Shown here: positions 14,597 through 22,825 of the stretch, piece after piece
Layout: each line of letters opens with the position of its first letter
Position numbering within the stretch: the first letter of the stretch is position 1
Assembly: GCA_038202925.1 (NCBI GenBank)
Contig: JBBREM010000013.1
Coordinates: forward strand, 1-35,594
Origin: JAEVZK01 sp038202925
GTDB taxonomy: Bacteria > Armatimonadota > Fimbriimonadia > Fimbriimonadales > Fimbriimonadaceae
Direction of reading: 5' to 3'
Length of the DNA stretch: 35,594 nucleotides
Program-made: the position numbers and the translations under genes
Notes under the pieces: model-generated
Database searches by the model: none
What the model saw: only the letters and a program-made list of their open reading frames with translations
What the model was told of the DNA's origin: nothing

Positions 14597-15652
14597 GATC
14601 GTAAAGGTGGAACCCTTGTTAATCGTGCTTTCCACGCGAACGGCACCGCCGTGGGCATCGATGATGTGCTTCACAATCGACAGCCCGAGCCCGGTGCCGC
14701 CCGACTCGCGCGAACGAGCCTTGTCGACCCGGTAAAACCGCTCAAATACTCGCGGCAGGTCCTGAGCTTTGATCCCGATGCCTGTGTCTTCGACGCAGAG
14801 GGACACCTTCCCGCCGTGCCGCGATGCCGCCAATCTGACACGGCCCCCCTTGGGTGTGTACTTCAAGGCGTTGTCGAGCAAGTTCACCACTACCTGTTCA
14901 ATCTGGTCCTCCGAGCCGCTTATCGGCAGATTTTCCGGCAAGTGCGCCTCAAGCTGGATCTCCGCCTTTTCGGCGCGCGTCTGGAACTTGCCAAAGGCTT
15001 CCCGAGCAAGGTCGGCGAGGTCAAACCTTCCTTTCTCCAATTGTCCGGTCTCGGCGCGAGTCAAGACGAGCAGATCATCCGCGATGCGCGCCAGTCGCTC
15101 CGTTTCGTGCACGATCATGCCCAAAAAACGCTCCGCAACCGGCTTTTCCTCGAGAGCGCCTTCCTGCAAAGCCTCCGTGATGGCCCTAATCGACGCGAGC
15201 GGAGTTCGCAGCTCGTGCGAGACATTGGCTACGAAATCTTGACGCACCGTCTCCAGCCGCCGCAGGTCGGTGACGTCTTGCGCGATCAGAACGGCGCCTT
15301 CGCTCTTGGGAATGATCCGGACGACCGCCGTTCGCCGCTGCGGGCCAAGGCCAGATATCTCCTTTTCGAGCGCGTCGCCGGATGCCTGAGCAACGAGTGC
15401 CAGTTCCAAGATATCCAACGAAGTCGTAGATTGCAGCAGGGGCGTGCCCACGATTTCCGCGCTCATCGCAAACAGCTCGTAGGCGTGCCGGTTGGCTCGC
15501 GTGATTACCATCGCCGAGTCCAGCTCAAGGACCGCCGCCGACGTCCCCTCAAATAGCGCGAGGAAGAGTTCCTGCGCCCTCCGGCCCTGCTCGTCGAGCG
15601 CGATTGTGCTTTCGCGAGACTTGGTGCGATTAAAAAACACGGCTGCGGACAT
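14573..15652 (-). CDS. phoR: PhoR-like histidine kinase without membrane segments
   Basis: The 359-residue kinase has a PAS domain (about residues 25-130, AVLELDSAMVITRANRHAYE), a HisKA H-box with phospho-accepting His146 (FVANVSHELRTPLASIRA), and an HATPase domain with N-box VVNLLDNALKYTP, G1 DTGIGI, F-box RVFERFYRVDKARSRESGGT and G2 GLGLSIVKHIIDAHGG. These are PhoR/PnpS hallmarks, but the membrane and HAMP parts are absent, so it is cytosolic. It follows the response regulator gene by 2 bases. It probably phosphorylates that regulator. Phosphate as the signal is inferred from similarity and from the Pho-box-like repeats in front of the operon. Confidence 0.85.
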   Translation of the reverse strand: MSAAVFFNRTKSRESTIALDEQGRRAQELFLALFEGTSAAVLELDSAMVITRANRHAYELFAMSAEIVGTPLLQSTTSLDILELALVAQASGDALEKEISGLGPQRRTAVVRIIPKSEGAVLIAQDVTDLRRLETVRQDFVANVSHELRTPLASIRAITEALQEGALEEKPVAERFLGMIVHETERLARIADDLLVLTRAETGQLEKGRFDLADLAREAFGKFQTRAEKAEIQLEAHLPENLPISGSEDQIEQVVVNLLDNALKYTPKGGRVRLAASRHGGKVSLCVEDTGIGIKAQDLPRVFERFYRVDKARSRESGGTGLGLSIVKHIIDAHGGAVRVESTINKGSTFTIDFPAEEQ

Positions 15653-15654
15653 TC

Positions 15655-16350
15655 TTACTCCCCCGGCGCCCCGGAGGAGAATTTGTAGCCGAATCCTCGA
15701 ACGGTTAGCAATTTTGTGGGCGTCGATGGGTCGCTCTCGATCTTTTCCCGCAGCCAGCGCACGTGAACGTCGATCGTGCGCTCTTCGACGTAAGCGTCCA
15801 ACCCCCAGACTCGGTCTAACAACTGTTGCCGTGTGAACACTTGGTCCGGATGTGATGCCAAGAGTTGAAGCAGTGAGAATTCCTTCGGCGACAGATCGAT
15901 CCGCTTGCCGGCGAGGCCAACTATGTGCCGACTCTCATCGATGACGAGATCGCCCACTTCAACGCGCTTTCGCTCCGGCTCATCCGACTTCGGCGTGGCC
16001 CGTCTCAGAACCGCCTTAACTCGCGCGATCAATTCCCGCATCCCAAACGGCTTCGTGATGTAGTCGTCGGCCCCAAGCTCGAGGCCAACCACGCGATCGA
16101 TCTCGTCGGCCCGCGCGGTGAGGAAAATGATGGGAACGTTGTGCTTGGCGCGAATGCGGCGGCACACATCAAAGCCGCTGCCGGAGGGGAGCATAACGTC
16201 GAGCAACACGAGATCGGGCACCTTGTCGAAAAATACGCGCACAGCCGCCTGAGCGTCGTCGGCGGTTGACACGTCATAGCCTTCCTTCTTCAGCGTGTAC
16301 GTAATCGCCTCTCGAATGGATGGCTCGTCGTCGACTACCAGTATCTTCAT
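15655..16350 (-). CDS. phoB: OmpR/PhoB-family response regulator
   Basis: The 231-residue regulator has a receiver domain (1-120) with acidic pocket DDE, phosphoacceptor Asp51 (LVLLDVMLPSGSG), Thr in FLTARAD and Lys in ITKPFGMRELIARV. The winged-helix DNA-binding domain (about 130-227) has LSPKEFSLLQLLASHPDQVF, VWGLDAYVEERTIDVHVRWL and VRGFGYKF. It resembles PhoB/PhoP of the PhoR pair, though other OmpR-type assignments are possible. The ATG at 16350 has no Shine-Dalgarno. Three 6-base repeats spaced by 5 bases, like PhoP boxes, lie upstream, which suggests autoregulation. Confidence 0.88.
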   Translation of the reverse strand: MKILVVDDEPSIREAITYTLKKEGYDVSTADDAQAAVRVFFDKVPDLVLLDVMLPSGSGFDVCRRIRAKHNVPIIFLTARADEIDRVVGLELGADDYITKPFGMRELIARVKAVLRRATPKSDEPERKRVEVGDLVIDESRHIVGLAGKRIDLSPKEFSLLQLLASHPDQVFTRQQLLDRVWGLDAYVEERTIDVHVRWLREKIESDPSTPTKLLTVRGFGYKFSSGAPGE

Positions 16351-16364
16351 TGGCTTGCGGCGTG

Positions 16365-16412
16365 ATTAAAGAATGCCAGCGCCATGTTATGGCCGGATTA
16401 AGAGCGTCTTAA
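16365..16412 (-). promoter_or_regulatory. PhoP-box-like repeats and -10 box of phoBR
   Basis: On the minus strand TTAAGA (16412-16407), TTAATC (16401-16396) and ATAACA (16390-16385) occur at 11-base periodicity, each separated by 5 bases. This fits the TTAACA-N5 repeats bound by PhoP of Bacillus. A TTTAAT -10 (16370-16365) lies 14 bases downstream, and the start codon 14 bases after it. Confidence 0.45.
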
Positions 16413-16530
16413 CGCTTTGCTGTACGTTACCGCCTGCGACTAAACCAGCGAGGCGCGCGGCGAAAGCTTCGCCAAAGCTCTCAAATTGAGAGAAAAGCGA
16501 TTCATGGGTCCAAGCAATCCATGATTTCTG

Positions 16531-16536
16531 TATACT
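16531..16536 (+). promoter_or_regulatory. -10 box of the liv operon
   Basis: TATACT is the best -10 match in the 245-base gap between phoB and livJ. No clear -35 stands 17 bases upstream. It gives a leader of about 50 bases ending in a good Shine-Dalgarno (AGGTGAGGG, 16582-16590). Confidence 0.45.
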
Positions 16537-16595
16537 GCGGTGTGCATCGCTGAACCCCGGTTCAGCCCAGGTGCGAACAACAGGTGAGGGACCTC

Positions 16596-17849
16596 GTGAA
16601 ACTAAGACACTTTTACAGCGCTGCGCTAGCCGCGCTCATCTTCGGAGCCATCGGCTGCAACGGCGGCGATACGGCTAAGACAGACGCTGGATCGGCTACT
16701 ACGACAGGCGGTTCCGCCCAGGCCGTCAATATCCACGACAGTCAAGGCTATACGATCGGCGTTGTAGCCAGCCTCAACGGCGACCAGAAGCCGTGGGGCG
16801 AGGACTGCAAGAAAGGCGCTGAGCTTGCCGCCGAGGAATTCCTGCAGAACGGAGGCGTCGGAGACGGCAAGGGCATCAATGTCAGCGTCCAAGACGACGC
16901 GTCCAAGCCTGAGCAAGGCAAGAGCGCCGCAGAAAAGCTGATTTCAGAGGGCGCGATCGCCCTCGTCGGCGAAGTGGCAAGCGGCATCACGATGCAAATG
17001 GAGCAAGCCGCCGAGTCCAAGGGCGTGCCCGTGATCGCGGTAGGCGCAACCCGCACCGACTTGACGCAGGGCCACACCAACCTCGTGCGCGTCTGCTACA
17101 CCGACGCCTTCCAGGGTCCGGTCATGGCGAAGTTCGCTTACGATGAGCTTGGCTTGCGCAACGTGGCGCTCATCACCGACAAGAAGCTTCCCTACTCGAC
17201 GGGACTGAGCAACGCGTTCCGCGCATACTTCGTGAAGCTCGGCGGCAAGATCGTCGACGAACAGTTCTATGAGCAGGGGACGACGCAGTTCCAAGGCTTG
17301 CTCACGAACTTGAAGGCGAAGAACCCCGACGGCCTCTTTATGAGCGGCTACTTCCCCGAGACGGGGCCCCTCGCCCGGCAGGCGAAGGAAGCCGGTATCA
17401 ATGCTAAAATGCTCGGCGGCGACGGTTGGGATAGCAATGAAATCCTCAAGACCGGCGGCGACGCGATCGTGGGCCAGTTCTTCTGCAATCACTACAACAA
17501 CAACGAGGAACGACCTGAAGTCAAGAACTTCCTAGCCAAATGGGAGAAGAAGTACGGCGGCAAGCCTGCCACGACCATGGGTGCGCTCGGCTACGATGCC
17601 ATGATGTTGACGCTTAATGCCCTCAAGGCGGCTAAGACGAAGGACAAGATGGGGCTGCTTGCGGCGATCAACGACACCGTGGACTTCCCCGGCGTCTCAG
17701 GAAAGATCACCTTAAAGGACATGCACGGCGATCCTCCCAAGCGAGCGCTCGTCGTCCAGCTTCAGAACGATCCTGCAAATCCCCAGGTCTTCGTCAAGGC
17801 GTATGACAGGGACCCGACGACGAAGGAGCCGGTCGAAGCCAAGCCTTAA
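16596..17849 (+). CDS. livJ: Branched-chain amino-acid ABC transporter, substrate-binding lipoprotein LivJ-like
   Basis: The 417-residue product starts at the GTG at 16596, chosen because AGGTGAGGG lies 5 bases upstream; a GTG at 16584 overlaps that site. A lipobox (GAIGC, Cys21) follows the signal, so the binding protein is tethered to the membrane. The mature part is a periplasmic-binding fold of the Leu/Ile/Val type: TIGVVASLNGDQKPWGEDCK, GAELAAEEFLQNGG, KLISEGAIALVGEVASG, VPVIAVGATRTDLT and DGLFMSGYFPETGPLARQAK. It delivers branched-chain amino acids, or a related amide, to the permease encoded downstream. livH follows after 3-6 bases. Confidence 0.92.
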   Translation: MKLRHFYSAALAALIFGAIGCNGGDTAKTDAGSATTTGGSAQAVNIHDSQGYTIGVVASLNGDQKPWGEDCKKGAELAAEEFLQNGGVGDGKGINVSVQDDASKPEQGKSAAEKLISEGAIALVGEVASGITMQMEQAAESKGVPVIAVGATRTDLTQGHTNLVRVCYTDAFQGPVMAKFAYDELGLRNVALITDKKLPYSTGLSNAFRAYFVKLGGKIVDEQFYEQGTTQFQGLLTNLKAKNPDGLFMSGYFPETGPLARQAKEAGINAKMLGGDGWDSNEILKTGGDAIVGQFFCNHYNNNEERPEVKNFLAKWEKKYGGKPATTMGALGYDAMMLTLNALKAAKTKDKMGLLAAINDTVDFPGVSGKITLKDMHGDPPKRALVVQLQNDPANPQVFVKAYDRDPTTKEPVEAKP

Positions 17850-17855
17850 CATTTG

Positions 17856-19202
17856 ATGGATCTCGTACACCTTCCGCTGGCAGCGGTGAATTTTTCAACG
17901 CTGCCAGAACAACTGGTAAATGGCCTCCTCCAGGGGGCCATTTATGCGCTGATCGCGCTCGGATACACGATGGTGTACGGCGTGCTCAAGCTCATCAACT
18001 TCGCTCACGGCGAGGTCTATATGCTGGGCGGCTATGTCGCCCTCTTTGTTTCCTACATGCTCGGCTATACGCCAACCGCGAACGGCGAGCCGAACCCGCT
18101 GATGAGCGCCGGTTCGATTGCCACCATCGGCTACGTCCTGCTTGCGATTGCTGCCTTGGGCCTGATCGCGAACTACACGATCAAGAGTTCGACGGTCCTG
18201 CTGAGGCTACTCTCGGGCTTCTTCGTGGCGATGGGCCTGCTGTTCATTGTCATTGCCCGATACCAGCCGCGGGCGCTGAACCTGGTGCTCATGATCCTGG
18301 CGAGCATGATTGTCTGCGCGCTTATCGGCGTAGTCATCGAGCGCTGGGCCTACCGGCCGATGAGGGGCCACTCCCGTATCGCGTCGCTCATCACGGCGAT
18401 TGGTGTCTCACTGTTGCTCCAATACGGCGGCGCGCTGTTCTTGCCGAATAGTCCGCCCGCTCCAATCGACGAAAAGGTCAATCCGATCCGCTCGACGATC
18501 ACTATGTTTATCGTCCCTCCGCCGCCGGAGATCGCCAAAGAGATCGAAGCGGCCAAGCCCGATTACGATACGAAAAAAACCTCCTTCGACGCCTATCTGG
18601 CGCGCACTCATGAGACCCAGTTCAGCTTGAGCCCCGAAGGCAAACAGCTTCGTACCGAATTCCAGGATTCCGAGCGCAAGTACAACGACGCGATGCGCAA
18701 GGGCTCCAGCTCGGGAGTCAGCCTCACGATCTCGTGGAGCCGCATCATCATCTTCGTCGCCGTGGTCTTCCTGATGCTGGGTCTCACTTACCTCGTCCTC
18801 AAGACGCCTGCAGGCAGGGCAATGCGCGCGGTTTCACACGACTTTGATTCCGCCGCGCTGATGGGGATCAATGTCAACCGGATCGTCACGTTCACCTTCG
18901 TCCTGGGATCTTCCCTTGCCGGAGCGGGCGCGATGATGACGGCCACTTTCCAAGGCACGCCACTAACGACGTTTTACGGCCTTCTGCCGGGCGTTAAGGC
19001 CTTCACCGCCGCTGTGCTTGGTGGCATCGGCAATATCCCTGGCGCGGTGCTTGGCGGCCTCCTCATGGGCGTTGCGGAGAACTTGGTGGTCTGGGCAGGC
19101 TACAGCGAGCACAAGGACGCCGTGGCCTTCGTGATTCTCATCGTCGTGCTCCTCTTTAGGCCGGGCGGCTTGCTCGGCTCCTCGAAGGTGGAGAAAGTCT
19201 GA
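17856..19202 (+). CDS. livH: Branched-chain amino-acid ABC transporter permease LivH, enlarged
   Basis: LivH family signatures are NGLLQGAIYALIALGYTMVY, GVLKLINFAHGEVYMLGGY, WAYRPMRGHSRIASLITAIG, GRAMRAVSHDFDSAALMGIN and VLGGIGNIPGAVLGGLLMG. At 448 residues it is far longer than the usual ~300. Two insertions account for this: extra hydrophobic helices around residues 75-150, and a hydrophilic, charged segment of about 95 residues (about 196-293, with VPPPPEIAKEIEAAKPDYD) between membrane helices. The start is the ATG at 17856, directly after an in-frame TTG. The stop TGA shares a base with the ATG of livM (TGATG). Confidence 0.93.
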   Translation: MDLVHLPLAAVNFSTLPEQLVNGLLQGAIYALIALGYTMVYGVLKLINFAHGEVYMLGGYVALFVSYMLGYTPTANGEPNPLMSAGSIATIGYVLLAIAALGLIANYTIKSSTVLLRLLSGFFVAMGLLFIVIARYQPRALNLVLMILASMIVCALIGVVIERWAYRPMRGHSRIASLITAIGVSLLLQYGGALFLPNSPPAPIDEKVNPIRSTITMFIVPPPPEIAKEIEAAKPDYDTKKTSFDAYLARTHETQFSLSPEGKQLRTEFQDSERKYNDAMRKGSSSGVSLTISWSRIIIFVAVVFLMLGLTYLVLKTPAGRAMRAVSHDFDSAALMGINVNRIVTFTFVLGSSLAGAGAMMTATFQGTPLTTFYGLLPGVKAFTAAVLGGIGNIPGAVLGGLLMGVAENLVVWAGYSEHKDAVAFVILIVVLLFRPGGLLGSSKVEKV

Positions 19203-20425
19203 TGTTTTGGCTTAAACGAGCTGGATCATTGGCAGCGGGAATCGGCCTGTGTTTCCTAATCGATTTCCTCGCCCACAAGCAGAACGATTACGCCCAGCGG
19301 CTCATCGTCTTCGCAGCCCTCTACATCACCCTGTCAGTGAGCCTCAACCTAATCAATGGTATCACCGGCCAGTTCTCGATCGGGCACGCGGCCTTCTATC
19401 AGGTCGGCGCTTATGCGACAGGGTTCATCACCGTCAAGTTTTTCGAATCCGCCCATATGCCCCCCATCGCGTGGCTGCTCCTGATGCTCGTGGTCGGCGC
19501 GCTGGCCGCCGGCGTCGCCGGGTTCGTCGTGGGCCTGCCTTCACTCCGTCTCCGCGGGGACTACTTGGCGATCGTCACGATGGGCTTTGGCGAAATCATA
19601 CGCATCGAGGTCCAAAATACACCTGCCCTCGGCGGCTCGTACGGGATGAGCGTGACCCCCAAGATTCAGCCGATCTGGCTCGTATGGCTCCTCGCGATCT
19701 CCTGCATCGCCGTGTGCCGAAACCTTATCAAGACCGCCCACGGACTTCCCTTCCTCGCGGTGCGCGAGGATGAAGTCGCCAGTTCGGCGATGGGCGTAAA
19801 CGTCACCAGGGTGAAGGTGACCGCGTTCGTCATCGGCTCGATGTTCGCCGGCGCCGCTGGTGCCCTGCTCGCCCATCAGGAAGGCTTTATCACCGGCAAC
19901 TTCTTCTCGATGGATATCAGCTTCATCATCCTGACGATGGTGGTGCTGGGCGGTACGGGTTCGATCACGGGCTCCGCCGTCGCGGCAGCCTTCCTCTTCT
20001 ATCTGCCGGAGAAGCTGCGCGATCTCAAGTCGCCGGATGGCACCGCCCTTACCGTAACCCCTGCTTCGATCGCCGCCGCCCTGCTTGGCGTCGTAATAGC
20101 GGTCGCGATCATTAAGCGCGTAATGGATCACAGCCATCGGCCCAAGGCGGTCAAAGCTGCGATGTACTTGGGGGCCGTGGTCCTCGCCTTCATTTCCAAG
20201 CTCGTCATCGGCATGATCCTCATGAAGATTCCGGCGATGAGCCCGCCGAAGATCGAAGCCGGGCAGCTCCGGATGGTCATCTTTGCGGTCACGCTGATCG
20301 TGCTCATGCTCCTGCGCCCGCAGGGCATTTTCGGCCACCACGAGTTCAGCTGGACCTGGCTGAAGAGCCTCTTCACCCGAAAGAAGACCGGCCCTACTGA
20401 CCCCGCGCCGGCGGTGGCGGCATGA
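19202..20425 (+). CDS. livM: Branched-chain amino-acid ABC transporter permease LivM
   Basis: The 407-residue permease has the LivM pattern: LIVFAALYITLSVSLNLING, GQFSIGHAAFYQVGAYATGF, SLRLRGDYLAIVTMGFGEII, AVREDEVASSAMGVNVTRVK, and MVVLGGTGSITGSAVAAAFL. About 60 residues near 300-370 add an extra helical pair (MYLGAVVLAFISKLVIGMIL) compared with E. coli. It pairs with LivH to form the channel. The ATG overlaps the livH stop by one base, and its own TGA overlaps the livG start by four (ATGA). Confidence 0.94.
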   Translation: MFWLKRAGSLAAGIGLCFLIDFLAHKQNDYAQRLIVFAALYITLSVSLNLINGITGQFSIGHAAFYQVGAYATGFITVKFFESAHMPPIAWLLLMLVVGALAAGVAGFVVGLPSLRLRGDYLAIVTMGFGEIIRIEVQNTPALGGSYGMSVTPKIQPIWLVWLLAISCIAVCRNLIKTAHGLPFLAVREDEVASSAMGVNVTRVKVTAFVIGSMFAGAAGALLAHQEGFITGNFFSMDISFIILTMVVLGGTGSITGSAVAAAFLFYLPEKLRDLKSPDGTALTVTPASIAAALLGVVIAVAIIKRVMDHSHRPKAVKAAMYLGAVVLAFISKLVIGMILMKIPAMSPPKIEAGQLRMVIFAVTLIVLMLLRPQGIFGHHEFSWTWLKSLFTRKKTGPTDPAPAVAA

Positions 20426-21201
20426 GCGAAGCAGTCGGCACGATTCTCGAGCTCAGGGATGCCACGATCAAGTTCGGCGGCCTGACCGCCGTCGATGCCG
20501 TCAACTTCTCCCTTCAAAAGGGCGACCTCTTCGGACTGATCGGCCCCAACGGAGCCGGAAAGACGACCTGCTTCAACCTGATCACCGGCGTTTACAAGCC
20601 CACCAGCGGCAGCATCTTTTTCAACGGCAAGGACGTCACGGGAACCCCTTCCAGCAAGATCGCCCGCCTAGGCATCGCGCGGACCTTCCAAAACATCCGT
20701 CTCTATCCCGCTCTGTCGGTGTTGGAAAACGTGGTCGTCGGGGCCTTCCTGAGACACAAAGTTCCGCTCGCCAGCGCCCTCGCGTACCTGCCCGGAGCTA
20801 TTCATGAAACCGACGAGTTGAAGGCGCAGGCGATGCAGATGCTGACAATTCTCGATCTCGAGAAAGTAGCCAACTACCGCTCCGCCGACCTTCCCTACGG
20901 CATGCAGCGCCGCCTGGAAATCGCCCGCGCGATGGCCACCCAGCCGCAGCTGCTCCTCCTCGACGAGCCCGCCGCCGGCATGAACCCGAACGAGAAAGAG
21001 GACCTGATGAACACGGTCCGCCGCCTGCGGGATGAGCACGGCAAGACCGTTCTCGTCATCGAGCACGATATGCGGTTCGTGATGAATCTGTGCGAAAAGA
21101 TTTTCGTGCTAGACCACGGCGAGCAAATCGCCTACGGACCCCCATCAGAGGTGCGCAACGATCCCAAGGTGATCGAGGCCTATCTAGGCGAAGCCGTCTA
21201 A
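20422..21201 (+). CDS. livG: Branched-chain amino-acid ABC transporter ATPase LivG
   Basis: The 259-residue ATPase has Walker A GPNGAGKTTCFNLITG, the LivG-specific GIARTFQNIRLYPALSVLEN block, a degenerate signature YGMQRRLEIARAMA, Walker B LLLLDEPAAGMNP, and the switch His in VIEHDMRFVM. It powers import through LivH/LivM. A second ATPase (LivF), normally next to livG, is not in the operon or anywhere in this window. A palindrome-rich spacer follows and may end transcription between livG and the convergent pdhB. Confidence 0.96.
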   Translation: MSEAVGTILELRDATIKFGGLTAVDAVNFSLQKGDLFGLIGPNGAGKTTCFNLITGVYKPTSGSIFFNGKDVTGTPSSKIARLGIARTFQNIRLYPALSVLENVVVGAFLRHKVPLASALAYLPGAIHETDELKAQAMQMLTILDLEKVANYRSADLPYGMQRRLEIARAMATQPQLLLLDEPAAGMNPNEKEDLMNTVRRLRDEHGKTVLVIEHDMRFVMNLCEKIFVLDHGEQIAYGPPSEVRNDPKVIEAYLGEAV

Positions 21202-21207
21202 CCTTTT

Positions 21208-21299
21208 GGACTGCGGCGACCTGGCGCCGCTTTCACCTGCGCGACCCGGCGCGCTGCAGCGGAGCAAGCTCCGCAGTCCTAAGCGCGAACAAGTTCGCA
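21208..21299. repeat. Composite cluster of perfect inverted repeats
   Basis: An outer inverted repeat (GGACTGCGG, 21208-21216; CCGCAGTCC, 21271-21279) encloses GCGGCG-N6-CGCCGC (21213-21230), GCGCG-N6-CGCGC (21239-21254) and GCGGAGC-AA-GCTCCGC (21259-21274). Another, GCGAAC-AA-GTTCGC, follows at 21285-21298. The cluster fills the gap between convergent livG and pdhB and could serve as a bidirectional terminator, although it has no clear run of T. Confidence 0.7.
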
Positions 21300-21310
21300 C
21301 ACTCCAAAGA

Positions 21311-22324
21311 TCAATACTTGATAACGCTCATCGCTGCGTCGACTATCTTCTCCACGCTCGGCAGGACATGCAGCTCCAGAGGCTTCACCCACGGCACCGG
21401 CGTATCCAGTCGAGTGACTCGCAAGGGCGGCGCGTCGAGGTGCTCGAACGCCTTCGTCGTAATCCGAGCGACGATTTCGCCCGCGAAACCGCAGGTCATC
21501 GGCGCCTCATTGACCACGATCACCCGGTTCGTCTTGGCAAGCGACTTGAAGATCGTCTCCTCGTCGAGCGGCACCAGCGTTCGGATGTCGATGACCTCCG
21601 CGCTGTAGCCCTTCTCGGTGAGCTTGTCGGCAGCCTGAAGACAGTGGTAGACGTTGTTGCCGTAGGTCACGATGGTTACGTCGGACCCCTCTCGCTTAAT
21701 GCTGGCCTTCCCAAGCGGCACGATGTAATCCTCTTCGGGCAATTCCTCAGCGATCTGGCGCTGGCGGTATAGCTCCTTGATCTCGTAAAAAATCGTCGGG
21801 TTGCCGCTTCGCAGCGCCGCCTTCAAAAGTCCCTTCGCATCATAAGGCGAGGACGGAACGACGATCTGCAAGCCCGGAGCGTTGGCAAACCAAGCCTCGT
21901 TCATCTGGCTGTGATAGAGGGCGCCGCCGCCGTATGCCCCTGCCGGGCCACGCACCACGATCGGCAAGTTCACCTCGCCCGCCGTGCGGTAGCAATAGGT
22001 GGCCATCATGTTGACGATCTGGTCGAAGCCGCACGAGATGAAGTCGATAAACTGCATCTCCGCCATCACCGTTTTGCCGTTCAGCGCCATGCCGACGGCG
22101 GAGCCGATAATGCAGCCTTCGGCGATCGGCATGTCGATAACGCGCTCTTCGCCATATTTCGCCTGGAGCCCTTCCGTGACGCCAAACGCCCCGCCAAGAA
22201 TCCCAATATCCTCGCCCTGACAGACCATGTCAGGATTCCGCGCCATCTCCTCAAACAGCGCTTCCTTCAGCGCCGTCAGGTAATTCTTCTTGATGGTGGT
22301 TGGGGCTTCTGCTGTCGCTGTCAT
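21311..22324 (-). CDS. pdhB: 2-oxoacid dehydrogenase E1 component, beta subunit (pyruvate or branched-chain type)
   Basis: The 337-residue product is a transketolase-type E1 beta: NPDMVCQGEDIGILGGAFGV, VIDMPIAEGCIIGSAVGMAL, EMQFIDFISCGFDQIVNMMA, VVRGPAGAYGGGALYHSQMN, APGLQIVVPSSPYDAKGLLK, and the C-terminal VVNEAPMTCGFAGEIVARIT. With the alpha subunit it decarboxylates a 2-oxoacid using thiamine diphosphate. Pyruvate, acetoin and 2-oxoisovalerate are all possible substrates. E2 and E3 are not in the window. Its ATG overlaps the stop of the IVS-like gene (ATGA), so that inserted gene and pdhB are translationally coupled. Confidence 0.95.
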   Translation of the reverse strand: MTATAEAPTTIKKNYLTALKEALFEEMARNPDMVCQGEDIGILGGAFGVTEGLQAKYGEERVIDMPIAEGCIIGSAVGMALNGKTVMAEMQFIDFISCGFDQIVNMMATYCYRTAGEVNLPIVVRGPAGAYGGGALYHSQMNEAWFANAPGLQIVVPSSPYDAKGLLKAALRSGNPTIFYEIKELYRQRQIAEELPEEDYIVPLGKASIKREGSDVTIVTYGNNVYHCLQAADKLTEKGYSAEVIDIRTLVPLDEETIFKSLAKTNRVIVVNEAPMTCGFAGEIVARITTKAFEHLDAPPLRVTRLDTPVPWVKPLELHVLPSVEKIVDAAMSVIKY

Positions 22325-22779
22325 TTTTGATTGTGGATTGTGGATTGTATGTCAGGTGAGAGCACCGCATCGTCCCATTCGGCAATCCGGTAACTCGAAG
22401 CAAGTTCACGAACTTGCAATGAACGGCCCATTCGCGTACGAAGGGTCTTGATCGATGTCACGACAATGCTGATGAGTTCATGTGCCTCTTGTGACAGGGC
22501 TGCTACCCGTTCCGGGTTGGCGCGATCTGCATCTACTAGAAGGTCAAGCCAATAAATGCATTCGTCAGCTTCCTCTTCGAAGATGCCGAGCTTCGCAGCC
22601 ATCTCGGCATCGCTTCGGCCACGGCAAGCCGCTCTGTAGTTAGTTCCCACTGAAGTTCCGGATCGAAGGAGTTGACGGGCAAGATGGTCCGTCACGCGAT
22701 CGCGTGGGAGCTCATCGATGAAATGGATGACATCGAGCGCGAACTTTCTCGTGCGAAACTTGAATTCCTGTTCTGTCAC
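22321..22779 (-). CDS. Four-helix-bundle protein (23S rRNA intervening-sequence family)
   Basis: The 152-residue product has the IVS/S23-type four-helix pattern: FRTRKFALDVIHFIDELPRD, a central HLARQLLRSGTSVGTNYREA-like stretch (SGTSVGTNYRAACRGRSDAE), then KLGIFEEEADECIYWLDLLV and a last helix HELISIVVTSIKTLRTRMG. Such proteins form pentamers of four-helix bundles; their function is unknown. The GTG at 22779 has GAGGTGAG 3 bases upstream. The last residues (IQSTIHNQK) are encoded by the flanking simple repeat, and the TGA overlaps the pdhB ATG. The gene sits exactly between pdhA and pdhB. Confidence 0.92.
   Translation of the reverse strand: MTEQEFKFRTRKFALDVIHFIDELPRDRVTDHLARQLLRSGTSVGTNYRAACRGRSDAEMAAKLGIFEEEADECIYWLDLLVDADRANPERVAALSQEAHELISIVVTSIKTLRTRMGRSLQVRELASSYRIAEWDDAVLSPDIQSTIHNQK
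22329..22350. repeat. Left copy of inverted simple repeats around the IVS gene
   Basis: GATTGTGGATTGTGGATTGT-type sequence (three GATTGTG units) lies 4 bases upstream of the pdhB start codon. Its reverse complement matches the right copy at 22790-22821. Confidence 0.8.
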
Positions 22780-22789
22780 GGTCTCACCT

Positions 22790-22821
22790 CATCCACAATC
22801 CACAATCAGCAATCCACAATC
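22790..22821. repeat. Right copy of inverted simple repeats around the IVS gene
   Basis: Units of ATCCACAATC, one with a variant spacer (CAGCAATCC), lie 4 bases after the pdhA stop codon. They are in inverted orientation to 22329-22350. Confidence 0.8.
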
Positions 22822-22825
22822 TTAA

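Noticed and set aside
14423..15556. A 377-codon plus-strand frame over phoR
   Set aside because: It is antisense to a kinase with intact H-, N- and G-boxes and shows no domain of its own.
19541..20341. A 266-codon minus-strand frame over livM
   Set aside because: It is the complement of membrane helices of LivM and very rich in charged residues and His, as expected for a shadow.
21208..21299. CRISPR array
   Set aside because: The units are different palindromes, with no constant repeat, no regular spacers and no cas genes nearby.
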